Part shown: positions 1 through 8,654 of the stretch, one piece after another
How the letters are laid out: the number at the start of each line of letters is the position of its first letter
Position numbering within the stretch: the first letter of the stretch is position 1
Assembly: GCA_031550085.1 (NCBI GenBank)
Contig: JAVBOY010000029.1
Span: 1 to 64,000 of the forward strand
Length of the DNA: 64,000 nt
Direction: 5' to 3'
Source of the DNA: UBA4417 sp031550085
Lineage (GTDB): Bacteria; Bacteroidota; Bacteroidia; Bacteroidales; UBA4417
The notes under the pieces: model-generated
The model's database searches: none
What the model saw: only the letters and a program-made list of their open reading frames with translations
Told to the model about the DNA's origin: nothing
Program-made: the position numbers and the translations under genes

Positions 1-616
1 CAATGGCAACTTTAGCACCGCCATTTATGTAGAAATTATTTTTGTGCAAGTACTCCTCGTACTTCTCCACGCTATCAAACCAAACATTTTCATCTAAGTG
101 GTAAAGTACGTTTGATACGGTTTCGGCAACAGGTTCCGGTGGTGTGACAAAGAATGATTTCTTATCTATTTCTTTACGAATATACCGTGCAAGACTTTGG
201 TAATTTTTTTTATTCCCGTTGTCGAGATAGCTTTGTACATTTTTGAGTTGTACGCTGTCCAAATTGCAGATCTTGTTTTCAGGGTTGGTAGCAGCATAAA
301 TATATACAGGAGTTCCTTTTTTTACGGCTTTTTGTATTTGCTCCCGTTGTTCGGAGGTAATGCGCATCCCCATCCCAAAGCCAAGCACAAAATCATACTT
401 CTTCAATTGATCCAAATTGTCCAGCGACACTTCTTCGTATCGGATGAACTTGTCGGTATTCGCTTTAACAAGTGCTGCCGTTTGGAATGCTTGAAAGTCA
501 ACAAGGGCAACTTTGGTTACAGACGTAGTTTTGGAATAAACAAGCCAAATAATGAATACAACCACAAAAGAAGCTGCTATTACCAGCAGCTTCTTTGTCT
601 TTTTTTGAATGAACAT
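1..616 (-). CDS. hmuS: HmuS / CobN-like chelatase, N-terminal part (cut by window edge)
   Basis: I translated this by eye from the minus strand: an ATG at 616 opens a frame that stays open for 205 codons to position 1, so the C-terminal bulk is outside the window. The N-terminus (MFIQKKTKKLLVIAASF) is a signal anchor with one membrane segment at about residues 9-23. It is followed by a soluble region containing VALVDFQAFQ and LGFGMGMRI, which resembles the start of CobN/BchH-type large chelatase subunits. In Bacteroidota, CobN-like proteins next to HmuY and HmuR are called HmuS and are implicated in anaerobic removal of iron from heme. The gene starts 18 nt after the hmuY stop, so it is probably the third gene of the operon. 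The call rests mainly on context plus the N-terminal anchor, because the catalytic domain is not visible. Confidence 0.75.
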   Translation of the reverse strand, partial: MFIQKKTKKLLVIAASFVVVFIIWLVYSKTTSVTKVALVDFQAFQTAALVKANTDKFIRYEEVSLDNLDQLKKYDFVLGFGMGMRITSEQREQIQKAVKKGTPVYIYAATNPENKICNLDSVQLKNVQSYLDNGNKKNYQSLARYIRKEIDKKSFFVTPPEPVAETVSNVLYHLDENVWFDSVEKYEEYLHKNNFYINGGAKVAI

Positions 617-634
617 AAATATAATTCCCTGTTT

Positions 635-2068
635 TTATTCTGCCTTTTTTATTAATTTGTAAACCAGTTGTGGGCGCCCTCGTTCTCCGCCATCGTCGTT
701 TATGCCCATTTTCAGGAAACGTAATTTATAATAATTGCCGCTGGCATCTTTGATCACATAGAACCTGCCGGCCCTTACGCCTAAAGGTTCCGGTGCACCT
801 CCGCTCATATTTGCTGTTACCCGCCAATTGCTTCCGACGAGATCGCGTGTTGGAGAAAGGCTAAGGGTGGAAAGCCCCGATGCGTCGAAGTTGTTGAAGT
901 ACGCAGTTTTCTTATCCGGCGTGTCTTCCGAACCGGGAATTATCACTTCTACGGCTTGTGTATTTCCCAGCGTATTCAGTGATATGTAATCCTGCATAAA
1001 ATAGGCGACCGGCGATCCGCCCATCGGAGTTAATGCGGTACTGTATGCCCATTGAATATCCCATTTTTGCGGTTCGGGTTTACGGATTGCGCCGTCGGAG
1101 AAAGACAGGCATACCATGTTGTAGCCCGCATCTTTGGCTATGGTTACCGTTTTGATTTCGCCGCCGCCCAATTTGCCGTATTGGACCCTGTAACCGTTTC
1201 CGTTGCGGACTACTTTTACCTTGTAATAATCTTCGGGTTTGGCATTGTTACCTTCAAAGGCGACCAGATAAACCTTGTTGTCAGCTTCATTGCCTGCGAC
1301 TTCAGCGAATGCGGTTTTTGTAATATCTCCGGCTAAATCGTCCACATTCTGCAGGGAAATCATTTGCGAGGCCATCATGTTGGCGACTAATTTCGGCATG
1401 CCCGCCGTATCGGACACCACGACGGTGTTGATGTCTGATTTGGTTGTTGCCGCCGCCGCCATTTGAATGGCCGGATTCAGGAATACGCGGAATTGATCGC
1501 CACAATAGAATCCGAGCGTCCAGCTTTTCCGGTCGACAGCCGTTTGTATGTTTTGACTGAAATCCACATAAACCGTATTTGCATAATTAGACTGTTCGGT
1601 TTTTCCTTCCAGAGTCATTTGATTGCCTTCCGACAAAATGGCGCCAAAAGAAAGCCGCATTTCTTTTTTATCGCCGACCACGACCGCATTATTTGCAGAT
1701 GCCAGCGTGAAAATAATATTTTTGGTATCGTCATACAAGTCCGTGGTTTTGGTTATTTTTATTGAAGCGGTAGTCTGGCCTGCGGGAATGGTCACCGACA
1801 GGGTATTTCCCGAAGCTTCGGGATTGGTCGTGAAATCGGTTCCATAGCTCACACCATTGGTAGTAAAATTCAAATTTACTTCGACATTGCTGCCAGCAAC
1901 ACGGCTCAAATTCAAACTTATGTTGGCTGATCCGGCAAGGGTATCGATTCCCATTTCAGTGGCCGAAAAATTTACCGTAATATCGGGAAGTTTCACATCG
2001 TCTTTTTTACAAGCATAAAATCCCAAACAGGCTGCGATTACAATCAAAGAAGGAATTACTTTTTTCAT
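635..2068 (-). CDS. hmuY: HmuY-family heme-binding lipoprotein with N-terminal Calx-beta-like domain
   Basis: This is probably a surface lipoprotein that captures heme and passes it to the TonB-dependent receptor encoded just upstream. I chose the ATG at 2068 rather than the longer frame opening at 2101, because it gives a clean lipoprotein signal ending in FYAC (Cys20) followed by KKDD. Residues of about 28-130 look like a Calx-beta-type sandwich (GSANISLNLSR, GVSYGTDF, TIPAGQTTASIKI). The remainder, from about residue 140 on, resembles the HmuY-like fold (NTVYVDFSQN, SWTLGFYCGD). At 477 aa it is more than twice the length of Porphyromonas gingivalis HmuY, and the extra N-terminal domain accounts for part of that. 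It lies 36 nt after hmuR and 18 nt before hmuS. The ligand (heme or another porphyrin) is inferred from the family. Confidence 0.8.
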   Translation of the reverse strand: MKKVIPSLIVIAACLGFYACKKDDVKLPDITVNFSATEMGIDTLAGSANISLNLSRVAGSNVEVNLNFTTNGVSYGTDFTTNPEASGNTLSVTIPAGQTTASIKITKTTDLYDDTKNIIFTLASANNAVVVGDKKEMRLSFGAILSEGNQMTLEGKTEQSNYANTVYVDFSQNIQTAVDRKSWTLGFYCGDQFRVFLNPAIQMAAAATTKSDINTVVVSDTAGMPKLVANMMASQMISLQNVDDLAGDITKTAFAEVAGNEADNKVYLVAFEGNNAKPEDYYKVKVVRNGNGYRVQYGKLGGGEIKTVTIAKDAGYNMVCLSFSDGAIRKPEPQKWDIQWAYSTALTPMGGSPVAYFMQDYISLNTLGNTQAVEVIIPGSEDTPDKKTAYFNNFDASGLSTLSLSPTRDLVGSNWRVTANMSGGAPEPLGVRAGRFYVIKDASGNYYKLRFLKMGINDDGGERGRPQLVYKLIKKAE

Positions 2069-2104
2069 TTTTATTTTTTGGGTATTTGGATTTAGAAACA
2101 AATC

Positions 2105-4393
2105 TTATTTATGGTCGAATTGAAATTGGATTCCAACAAAATAGGAGCGTCCGCATCCGATAAATGCTGCCGTGCCTGAAGTGCTGTGTCCTCCGTCGTA
2201 AGTATTGTTAATGGTAGTAACATCGAACAGGTTTTTGATGCCACCTTCCAAACGGAAGTATTTCCCGAATTTTTTACCCATGGTGAAATCGGCCCAACTA
2301 AAAGCTTCATAGCCGATTAACGTTAACTCACCATTATTCAACGCATATTCTTTCCGGCTTCCGGTGTATTTGTAAAACAAGCTGAAACTCAATCCGGGCT
2401 TTTGCCATTGATAAGTCACAGAAGCTGTTGCTTCCGGCGAGAACCGGAATTGTTCCAAATCCTGATCTTTGTAATTTTTATCTTCCACATATGCGTTGTA
2501 ACGTCCGATACAGGAGATACTCACATTGGCCTGTAGATCTTTCCAAACCAGAGCGTTTTCGAATGTTCCCCCGGTAGTTTTATATTTTTCAATATTTCCG
2601 TATGTATTGTGATTGGGGTCGTTGACATCGGGAATGATGGTAATCCGGTTCCGGAAATCATTGTAAAATACTGTCAGGGTGGACGTGATTCTGATATCGG
2701 AAAGATGAAGGATTCGCCAAACATATGAGCCGGTGAAATTATTGGAATATTCGGCTTTCAGGTTGGGATTTCCGTCGATATTATGGTTCGCATTGTGGAA
2801 CGAGAAGTACAGTTCCCGTAAGGCCGGAGCTCGGAATCCGTAAGCGTAGGAAAGCCGCAGGTCCATGTTGTGGTTCAAGCCGAATTTGGTATTCAGTGCC
2901 GGAATCAACGGAGGCGCATCATAGACGGAATTCACAACAGAACGGACGCCGGGGCGAAGGCTCATCCATTCGAAGGGATTGTATTCGGCCGAAAGGAAAA
3001 ATGAAAAGTCGGAAATATCCGGTCTCCCTTGGATCCGGTCGCCACTGGCTTCGTCCCACTGGTATTCGATTCCGGGCTGTAAACTCAGTTTATCCGATAG
3101 TCGCCAAGAGGCCGTTGTCCGGAAAAATCCGGACTGGTTAGTCGATACGTCTTGCGCCGACTCTTGTATGGAGAGCCACCTTGCGCCAGTTTGTGTATCG
3201 GTAATCACCGTCTTGGTTTTGCGGGTCAAATCTTGGTACGAAGCGGCGGCATTCAGCGTCAGTTTGTTATTTAATTTCCAATCGGTTTGCAGCTGATTGG
3301 TGATGCGGTCCGTGAGAAAATCCCGGTCAATGATTTCATTCGGGCTGTTCTCCAACGGATTGAGGGGCGTGTAAATAGTTTCGTTCAAATAATCCAAACG
3401 ATACCAAATATTCAGATCACCTTTTTTATAACCGGCTACCGCATGAGCCAAATATTGGTCTTTCGGTTGCCATTGCTTTTCTCGTCCCGTTTTATCACCT
3501 GCCCAGCCGCCGGAAGTGTTGCGGGTAAATCCGGCTGCGGTATTGAATCCGCTTTTATGCGACCAACTTCCCGAAAGGTTTTCGTAATGAAGCCCTTTCC
3601 CGTTTGTAAAATCATATTCTTTTCCGGCACTTTCTTCCTGCACTTTTACTCCGATGCTGTATGCATTTTTGCCGGAAGCGGTAAGTGGTTTTTTTGTAAT
3701 GATATTAATGACACCGGCTAAAGCGTCTGAACCGTAGGTAACGGACATGGGCCCTTCTACAATTTCAATCCGCTCGATGGTGTGGATGTCGATTTGGTTG
3801 AGGCTTTGCTTGTTTTCTCCACGGTCGAGCATCGGGACGCCGTCAATCAACACCTTGACGTTGCTGCCGCTCATTCCCATTAACTCATACTTGGTTTCGC
3901 CAAGAGCCATGTCGTTCGACATGCGGATACCCAATTCCGTATTCAACAAGCTTTTTATATCGGTGGAAGCTTTTTGTTCAATTTCGCGGGCACCGATGAT
4001 ATTTACTTTATACACCGACTTTTTCAAAGATTGCGGTGCGAACTGCCCGGTTACAACCACCTCCTGCAACTGTTGTGCATTTTCGATAATAGTAATTGGA
4101 GGAATTTTACATTCCGAGCCTTTACCCACGACAATGGGTAACTCGGCTTTGTGGGCTGCAATGGAGAAAACTACTAATGTGTAATTTCCTGGCGGCGCCT
4201 CGAAAACAAAATTCCCTTTGGCATCGGAAGTGGTTCCGTAAGCCGTGCCTTTCAAGTAAACCGAAATCAATTCGGCGGGTTGTCCATCGGTGGTGACAAC
4301 CTTTCCGGAAATGATTGTTTTTCCTGTTTGCGCATGCAGGGAGAACGTTAATGCTGTCAGCAAGACAAGGTTCAGGAATACATTTTTAAGCAT
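2105..4393 (-). CDS. hmuR: TonB-dependent outer-membrane receptor, HmuR-like
   Basis: This is a 762-aa outer-membrane receptor for TonB/ExbBD-driven import, probably of heme. An N-terminal signal peptide (about residues 1-21, ending LHAQ) is followed by a carboxypeptidase-regulatory-like beta-sandwich (about 27-110, ISGKVVTTDGQPAE). Next comes the plug domain (about 120-235, with VKVLIDGVPML, IERIEIVEGP and AGVINIITKK), then a 22-strand-type barrel. The protein ends FQFDHK, which lacks the usual terminal aromatic residue. The gene heads a three-gene operon with hmuY and hmuS. I see no perfect TAnnTTTG box upstream; GACTTTTG, about 30 nt before the ATG, is one mismatch away. Family assignment is secure. 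Heme specificity comes from the neighbours. Confidence 0.88.
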   Translation of the reverse strand: MLKNVFLNLVLLTALTFSLHAQTGKTIISGKVVTTDGQPAELISVYLKGTAYGTTSDAKGNFVFEAPPGNYTLVVFSIAAHKAELPIVVGKGSECKIPPITIIENAQQLQEVVVTGQFAPQSLKKSVYKVNIIGAREIEQKASTDIKSLLNTELGIRMSNDMALGETKYELMGMSGSNVKVLIDGVPMLDRGENKQSLNQIDIHTIERIEIVEGPMSVTYGSDALAGVINIITKKPLTASGKNAYSIGVKVQEESAGKEYDFTNGKGLHYENLSGSWSHKSGFNTAAGFTRNTSGGWAGDKTGREKQWQPKDQYLAHAVAGYKKGDLNIWYRLDYLNETIYTPLNPLENSPNEIIDRDFLTDRITNQLQTDWKLNNKLTLNAAASYQDLTRKTKTVITDTQTGARWLSIQESAQDVSTNQSGFFRTTASWRLSDKLSLQPGIEYQWDEASGDRIQGRPDISDFSFFLSAEYNPFEWMSLRPGVRSVVNSVYDAPPLIPALNTKFGLNHNMDLRLSYAYGFRAPALRELYFSFHNANHNIDGNPNLKAEYSNNFTGSYVWRILHLSDIRITSTLTVFYNDFRNRITIIPDVNDPNHNTYGNIEKYKTTGGTFENALVWKDLQANVSISCIGRYNAYVEDKNYKDQDLEQFRFSPEATASVTYQWQKPGLSFSLFYKYTGSRKEYALNNGELTLIGYEAFSWADFTMGKKFGKYFRLEGGIKNLFDVTTINNTYDGGHSTSGTAAFIGCGRSYFVGIQFQFDHK

Positions 4394-4679
4394 TCATCTT
4401 TTGATTAAAATTTGACAGTACAAAAGTCCTAATTTTTTGGAAATACTCGCAATCCCACAGATCAGGTAAATTTTTCGGAAATTTAAAAAGTTCAATACCA
4501 AGATATTGGTATTGTTTTACAAATAAAAAAGCAATAAATAGCAGGGTCAAGTAAAGCAACGTAAAAGTAATATTTGATTGATTCTCTGAATATTATGAAA
4601 ATCAGAATATCCTTTTTCACCGTTTTTTTTAAGAAGGGCTAAAATATTGCTGTGTATTTGACCGTTTTATAAACTTCAT

Positions 4680-5213
4680 ATGAAACGAATTAGACTTTAT
4701 ATAGCCGTTTCGCTCGATGGGTTTATTGCCAGGCCGGACGGGGATTTAGATTGGTTGATCCAATTTCCGAATCCTAGCGGAACAGATCATGGTTACAACG
4801 AATTATTACAATCGGTAGATACACTCATTATGGGTGGTGCAACGTACCGTTGGTTATTGAATGAAGGCAGTGAATGGCCTTACAAAGATCAAACGACGTA
4901 TGTGGTTTCCCATCAGAAAGGCAGCCCGTCTGAAAGCATCCGCTTTATTTCGCAACAGGTGGTCGAAACCATCCGGCAAATGAAAGCCGGAGGAGGGAAA
5001 GACATTTGGCTTGTGGGCGGCGGGCAAGTGATTACATTGCTGCTCAACGAAGATTTGATCGATGAAATGCAAATCTGTTACATTCCGATTATCTTGGGAA
5101 ACGGGATTCCGTTGTTTCCGGACAGGCCGAAGGAATCGCATTGGAAAGTAACGGCTCAGGAATTATACGATTCGGGAATTTTGAAAATCAATTTTAATAA
5201 AATCACACGATGA
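4680..5213 (+). CDS. Dihydrofolate reductase family protein (RibD C-terminal-like reductase)
   Basis: This 177-aa protein belongs to the DHFR/RibD-C fold of NADPH-dependent reductases. The opening VSLDGFIARPDGDLDWL is characteristic of this family of small stand-alone reductases (YwjB-like). LIMGGATYRWL and DIWLVGGGQVI carry the dinucleotide-binding glycines. Family members are seldom characterised and the physiological substrate is unknown, so it should not be read as the folate-pathway FolA. Its stop codon overlaps the ATG of the following lipoprotein gene (ATGA overlap), which implies co-transcription. I see no clear TAnnTTTG promoter in the 286-nt gap before it. Confidence 0.85.
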   Translation: MKRIRLYIAVSLDGFIARPDGDLDWLIQFPNPSGTDHGYNELLQSVDTLIMGGATYRWLLNEGSEWPYKDQTTYVVSHQKGSPSESIRFISQQVVETIRQMKAGGGKDIWLVGGGQVITLLLNEDLIDEMQICYIPIILGNGIPLFPDRPKESHWKVTAQELYDSGILKINFNKITR

Positions 5214-6090
5214 AAAATTTACTAAAAATTATGCTAGCAACCTCTTGTCTGACCTTGCTGCTGATGGCTTGCAAAGGACGTGTTGGGGCCACCTCGAATG
5301 AAAATCAAGAACCGGAAACCGCCGCCCTTGAATCGATCCCTGTGAAAATGATGTCGGGGTATTTTTTAAAAAATTCGTACCAATTCCAGGAAGATATTGC
5401 TTGTTTTATTTTTACCGACCAAGCTTCGTTTGATACGTATTTGGGAGTGGGGCGAACCATGAATAACCAACCCGATCAGCCTGACTTTGCGCAGAATACC
5501 CTTGCTGCCATTGCCTGCAAGCCGGCAGATGTAAAAACGGATATTGCCGTTACCAAATCCGAAATCGTTAACGGAAATACGGTCAATATTCATTTTGAAA
5601 TTAAAAAAGGCGAAAAGCTTACCTACACCATGCAACCTTTGGCATTATTCAGTTTCGAAAAGAAGGCAGGAATCCGTACGGTGAATTTTATAGAAAACGG
5701 GAAAACCGTAAAAGAAATTACGCTGAATCGCCGGGCTGCTGGTGCGCCACAAACAATCGACGACTTGAAAAAAATTTTATGGGAACGTTTACCGGACTTT
5801 TGCCTTGTGCCGATTGTTCGGGGATCGATACCAAATTAACGGTAAATGCCGATGGAACTTTTGTCATGGAATCGGTGTATAAAGGCAAAGGAGATGGAAA
5901 GCCGTTTGTGGAAAAGGGCAAATGGACGCCTTCAGAAGATTTAGCATTTATTGAGTTTAATTATGACAACAAGGGAAACTCGTTTTATTACGCGTTGATT
6001 GATCGAAACACGCTGGAAAAGCTGGATAATCAAGCAAAACCAATTGCAACAACTTCAGGTTTAAATTATTGTTTAATAAAGAAAGAATAA
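5210..6090 (+). pseudogene. NlpE-like lipoprotein split by a -1 frameshift at an A7 run
   Basis: Two overlapping frames together read as one lipoprotein. The first (from 5210) has a signal peptide with LLMAC (Cys21) and a soluble domain of about 150 residues, then runs on into an unrelated tail that stops at 5839. The second frame takes over at about 5770 and contains GTFTGLLPCADCSG, the hallmark of the NlpE (copper resistance/surface sensing lipoprotein) domain, ending at 6090. The switch coincides with seven A's at 5768-5774. Re-reading one base there joins them as ...DDLKKNFMGTFTG, giving about 293 aa. The second part has no signal peptide of its own, although NlpE domains are normally exported, so two separate genes are unlikely. 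A sequencing error, a real mutation or slippage on the A run are all possible. Confidence 0.75.
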
Positions 6091-6111
6091 TTTTACTGAA
6101 AAGTGTGCTGC

Positions 6112-6861
6112 ATGAATGAATTGGAATTGATTATCGACTTGCATAAAAATGCCCATAGGCAAGGCCCCGGAAGCCCGGAATCAACCTTGAAAGCGTTGGA
6201 GTTTATCAATATTCCTGACAGCGATAAAATCCGGATCGCCGATATCGGATGCGGCAGCGGCGCACAAACAAAGGTGCTTGCCGAAAACACCCGGGCGCAG
6301 ATTACAGCGGTTGATTTGTTTCCCGAGTTTTTGCACAACCTTGAAAAACGAGCTAAAAAGCATCAATTCCATCACCGGATTGCCATACAGGAACATTCAA
6401 TGGACGATTTGCCTTTTGCCGAAGAAGAATTCGATGTTATTTGGTCGGAAGGCGCTGTCTACAATATGGGGTTTGAAAAGGGAATTTCATACTGGAAGCA
6501 ATTTTTAAAAACCGGCGGATATTTGGCCGTTTCCGAAATTTCGTGGTTAACCGATTCACGTCCTCAAGAAATAGAAACCTATTGGAATCGTGCCTACCCC
6601 GAAATGGCGACCGTACCTGAAAAATTATCGATTCTTTTCAAATATGGCTATTCGTTAGTAGCTCACTTTATCCTTTCCGAATCTTGTTGGCTGGATCATT
6701 ATTACCTGCCTTTGGAAGCCCGTTTTCCCGCGTTCTTAATCGCACATTCGGGTAATAATCTGGCCGCGCAAATTGTGGAGCAGGAACAATATGAAATTGA
6801 GATCTACCGCAAGTACAAAGCCTATTACAGTTACGGATTTTATATTGCAAAGAAACTCTAG
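6112..6861 (+). CDS. Class I SAM-dependent methyltransferase
   Basis: This 249-aa protein has a Rossmann-type methyltransferase core. Motif I is IADIGCGSGAQT at about residues 42-53, the acidic end of strand 2 is AVDLFPEF, and the post-core segment is PFAEEEFDVIWSEGAVYNMGF. I chose the ATG at 6112 over the GTG at 6103 because the longer version only adds MCC. The substrate cannot be read from the sequence; it resembles ubiE-like small-molecule methyltransferases of Bacteroidota. Its stop codon (6859-6861) directly abuts a GNAT gene remnant. Confidence 0.85.
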   Translation: MNELELIIDLHKNAHRQGPGSPESTLKALEFINIPDSDKIRIADIGCGSGAQTKVLAENTRAQITAVDLFPEFLHNLEKRAKKHQFHHRIAIQEHSMDDLPFAEEEFDVIWSEGAVYNMGFEKGISYWKQFLKTGGYLAVSEISWLTDSRPQEIETYWNRAYPEMATVPEKLSILFKYGYSLVAHFILSESCWLDHYYLPLEARFPAFLIAHSGNNLAAQIVEQEQYEIEIYRKYKAYYSYGFYIAKKL

Positions 6862-7083
6862 AAGTAAAATTTACCCTACATCCGTGGGGCGAATCCGATT
6901 TGGGATATTTGATAAAATAGGCCGGCAATTCTCGCATTGCTAAATGGCTTGTGAACCGGTTTCAAAATAGTTGATAATACTCGTATCTTTATCCGGTCTT
7001 TCGGTTTGAATTTTGCTTCGCAAAAAGTGTTGGAAAAAGCCGCATTTACGTTAGAAGTCCGTCTGTATCAAGCCCTTTTTTAA
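6861..7083 (+). pseudogene. GNAT N-acetyltransferase remnant (internally deleted)
   Basis: The 311-nt gap after the methyltransferase is not empty. The frame starting at 6861 reads like the beginning of a RimJ/RimL-type acetyltransferase (TLHPWGESDL, then after an in-frame TAG, RIAKWLVNRF). A second frame from 6976 reads like the end of the same family (TRIFIRSFGLNFASQKVLEK followed by AAFTLEVRLYQALF and a TAA at 7081-7083). In intact relatives the two parts are separated by roughly 80-100 residues that are missing here, and the acetyl-CoA-binding loop (Q/RxxGxG/A) is absent. It therefore cannot encode an active enzyme. The call is based on recalled family consensus patterns, not on an alignment. 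Confidence 0.7.
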
Positions 7084-7173
7084 AGCGGAGTGTTTTTTTT
7101 CGGATGAATACATGTCGTTCAAAAACCGTCTTTTGGATCGATTTAAATCTACGAAAATTATAAAACTATTCTC

Positions 7174-7998
7174 ATGTTAGAAATACCCGAATCAGCGACC
7201 CTGGCCCGTCAAATAATAGAAACACTCAGCGGGAAAAAGATTTCCAAGGTAGAAAATGCCAATAGTCCCCACAAATTTGCGTTTTACAACGGCGACCCGC
7301 TGGATTATCCCAGATTATTAACCGGAAAAACGGTTGTTTCGGCCAAGGGCCATGGCATGTTTGTGGATATTCTCTTTGATGAAAATACCAACCTTACCAT
7401 TGGCGACGGAACCAACATCCGCTACTATACCTCTTGGGACGAGCTTCCCCCGAAACACCAATTACTACTGGAATTTGAAGACGGAAGCCGCATCGTCTTT
7501 ACAGTTGCCATGTATGGTGCTATTTTCGCTTATCAGGGTGTTCTCGATAATTCGTACCACCGGGGAAGCCTGAACAGCATTTCGCCGCTCGAGGAACGGT
7601 TTGACGAGGCTTATTTTAGCCAATTACTTAAAAACCAGAAAAAAATTTTATCCGCCAAAGCATTGCTTGCAACGGAACAACGCATTCCGGGCTTGGGGAA
7701 CGGTGTTTTGCAGGATATTCTATTTCAGGCCCGTATACATCCCAAACGAAAAATGTCCACCTTTTCCGATTTCGAAAAAAACGAATTGTTCCATAGTTTG
7801 AAAATGACTTTGCGAAGCATGACCGAAAAAGGAGGACGCGATACGGAAAAAGATCTTTACGGAAAACCCGGCGGATACAAATCCCTTCTCTCTAAGAACA
7901 CGCTTGACAAACCCTGCCCTCATTGCGGAGATACCCTTGTAAAAGAAGCCTATTTGGGTGGCGCTGTTTATTTTTGTCCTACCTGCCAAAAAATGTAA
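7174..7998 (+). CDS. Fpg/Nei-family DNA glycosylase-like protein lacking Pro2
   Basis: This 274-aa protein has the layout of formamidopyrimidine-DNA glycosylase/endonuclease VIII. It has an N-terminal beta sandwich, a helix-two-turn-helix region (RIPGLGNGVLQDILFQARIH), and a C-terminal zinc finger with paired cysteines (CPHCGDTL...YFCPTC, about residues 248-272). These enzymes remove oxidised bases using an N-terminal Pro2 as nucleophile and Glu3. Here the start is MLEIPES, so position 2 is Leu, although Glu3 and the PE motif remain. A Bacteroidota/Firmicutes subfamily shares this feature as far as I recall. Activity as a glycosylase is therefore uncertain; damage binding or an altered chemistry is possible. 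The gene is monocistronic by spacing. Confidence 0.8.
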   Translation: MLEIPESATLARQIIETLSGKKISKVENANSPHKFAFYNGDPLDYPRLLTGKTVVSAKGHGMFVDILFDENTNLTIGDGTNIRYYTSWDELPPKHQLLLEFEDGSRIVFTVAMYGAIFAYQGVLDNSYHRGSLNSISPLEERFDEAYFSQLLKNQKKILSAKALLATEQRIPGLGNGVLQDILFQARIHPKRKMSTFSDFEKNELFHSLKMTLRSMTEKGGRDTEKDLYGKPGGYKSLLSKNTLDKPCPHCGDTLVKEAYLGGAVYFCPTCQKM

Positions 7999-8197
7999 AT
8001 AGTTATTTGAATTTGTTTTAGCCGGAAGAATTTTTCCCACCCGTTTGCATGTCTTTTTTGTTTTAGGTGAAACAAAAACGCAAACAAGTTTTAAGAGCGA
8101 TTCAAATAAAGAAATCATTTACGTAATTTTGTGTTTTCAAATCATTTATTATATAATAAATGATAAATCAAATAATTACTATTCAATTTCTGTCTTT

Positions 8198-8626
8198 ATG
8201 TTATCTGTAAGTCCTTATCTGTCCTTTAACGGCACTTGCGAAGCCGCGTTTAATTTTTACAAATCCGTTTTTGGAGGAGAATTCGGTTTTATCGGTTATT
8301 ACAAAGATGCACCTACCGACGAGCCCATTCCCGATTCGGAAAAAAACAAAATCATGCATATTTCACTACCGTTAAACCAGCATGTTTCGTTGATGGGTGC
8401 CGATACTTCCGATTTGTTCGGACCTCTGGCCACTTTTGGCGACTGCACTTTTATTTCGCTTTCTACCGAAAGTGAAGAAGAAACCACCCGCATTTACAAG
8501 GCACTTTCCGAGGGCGGTAAAGTTACGTTTCCTTTGCAAAAAACCTTTTGGGCCGATTTGTACGCAACCTTTACCGATCAATTCGGCATCAGCTGGATGT
8601 TGAATCTGGTTCATGAATTGAAATAA
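8198..8626 (+). CDS. VOC-family (glyoxalase/PhnB-like) protein
   Basis: This 142-aa protein has the PhnB-type vicinal-oxygen-chelate fold. It opens with SVSPYLSFNGTCEAAFNFYK, typical of the DUF1428/PhnB group, and continues with MHISLPLNQHVSLMGAD and a C-terminal DQFGISWMLN. I placed the start at the ATG at 8198. The open frame extends upstream to 8045, but that segment is AT-rich and does not look like protein. Proteins of this group are often annotated as 3-demethylubiquinone methyltransferase-like, without proof of function. The following gene begins 28 nt downstream. Confidence 0.85.
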   Translation: MLSVSPYLSFNGTCEAAFNFYKSVFGGEFGFIGYYKDAPTDEPIPDSEKNKIMHISLPLNQHVSLMGADTSDLFGPLATFGDCTFISLSTESEEETTRIYKALSEGGKVTFPLQKTFWADLYATFTDQFGISWMLNLVHELK

Positions 8627-8654
8627 CGCTCACCTTTAAAATACCCATTCAGCC

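Noticed and set aside
197..655. Plus-strand open frame of 152 codons at the left edge
   Set aside because: It is the shadow of the HmuS-like gene, which runs continuously on the minus strand from 616 to position 1 with a sensible membrane anchor and operon position.
8045..8197. N-terminal extension of the VOC protein
   Set aside because: The 51 extra residues come from an AT-rich leader and precede the typical SVSPYLSFNG start, so they are unlikely to be translated.
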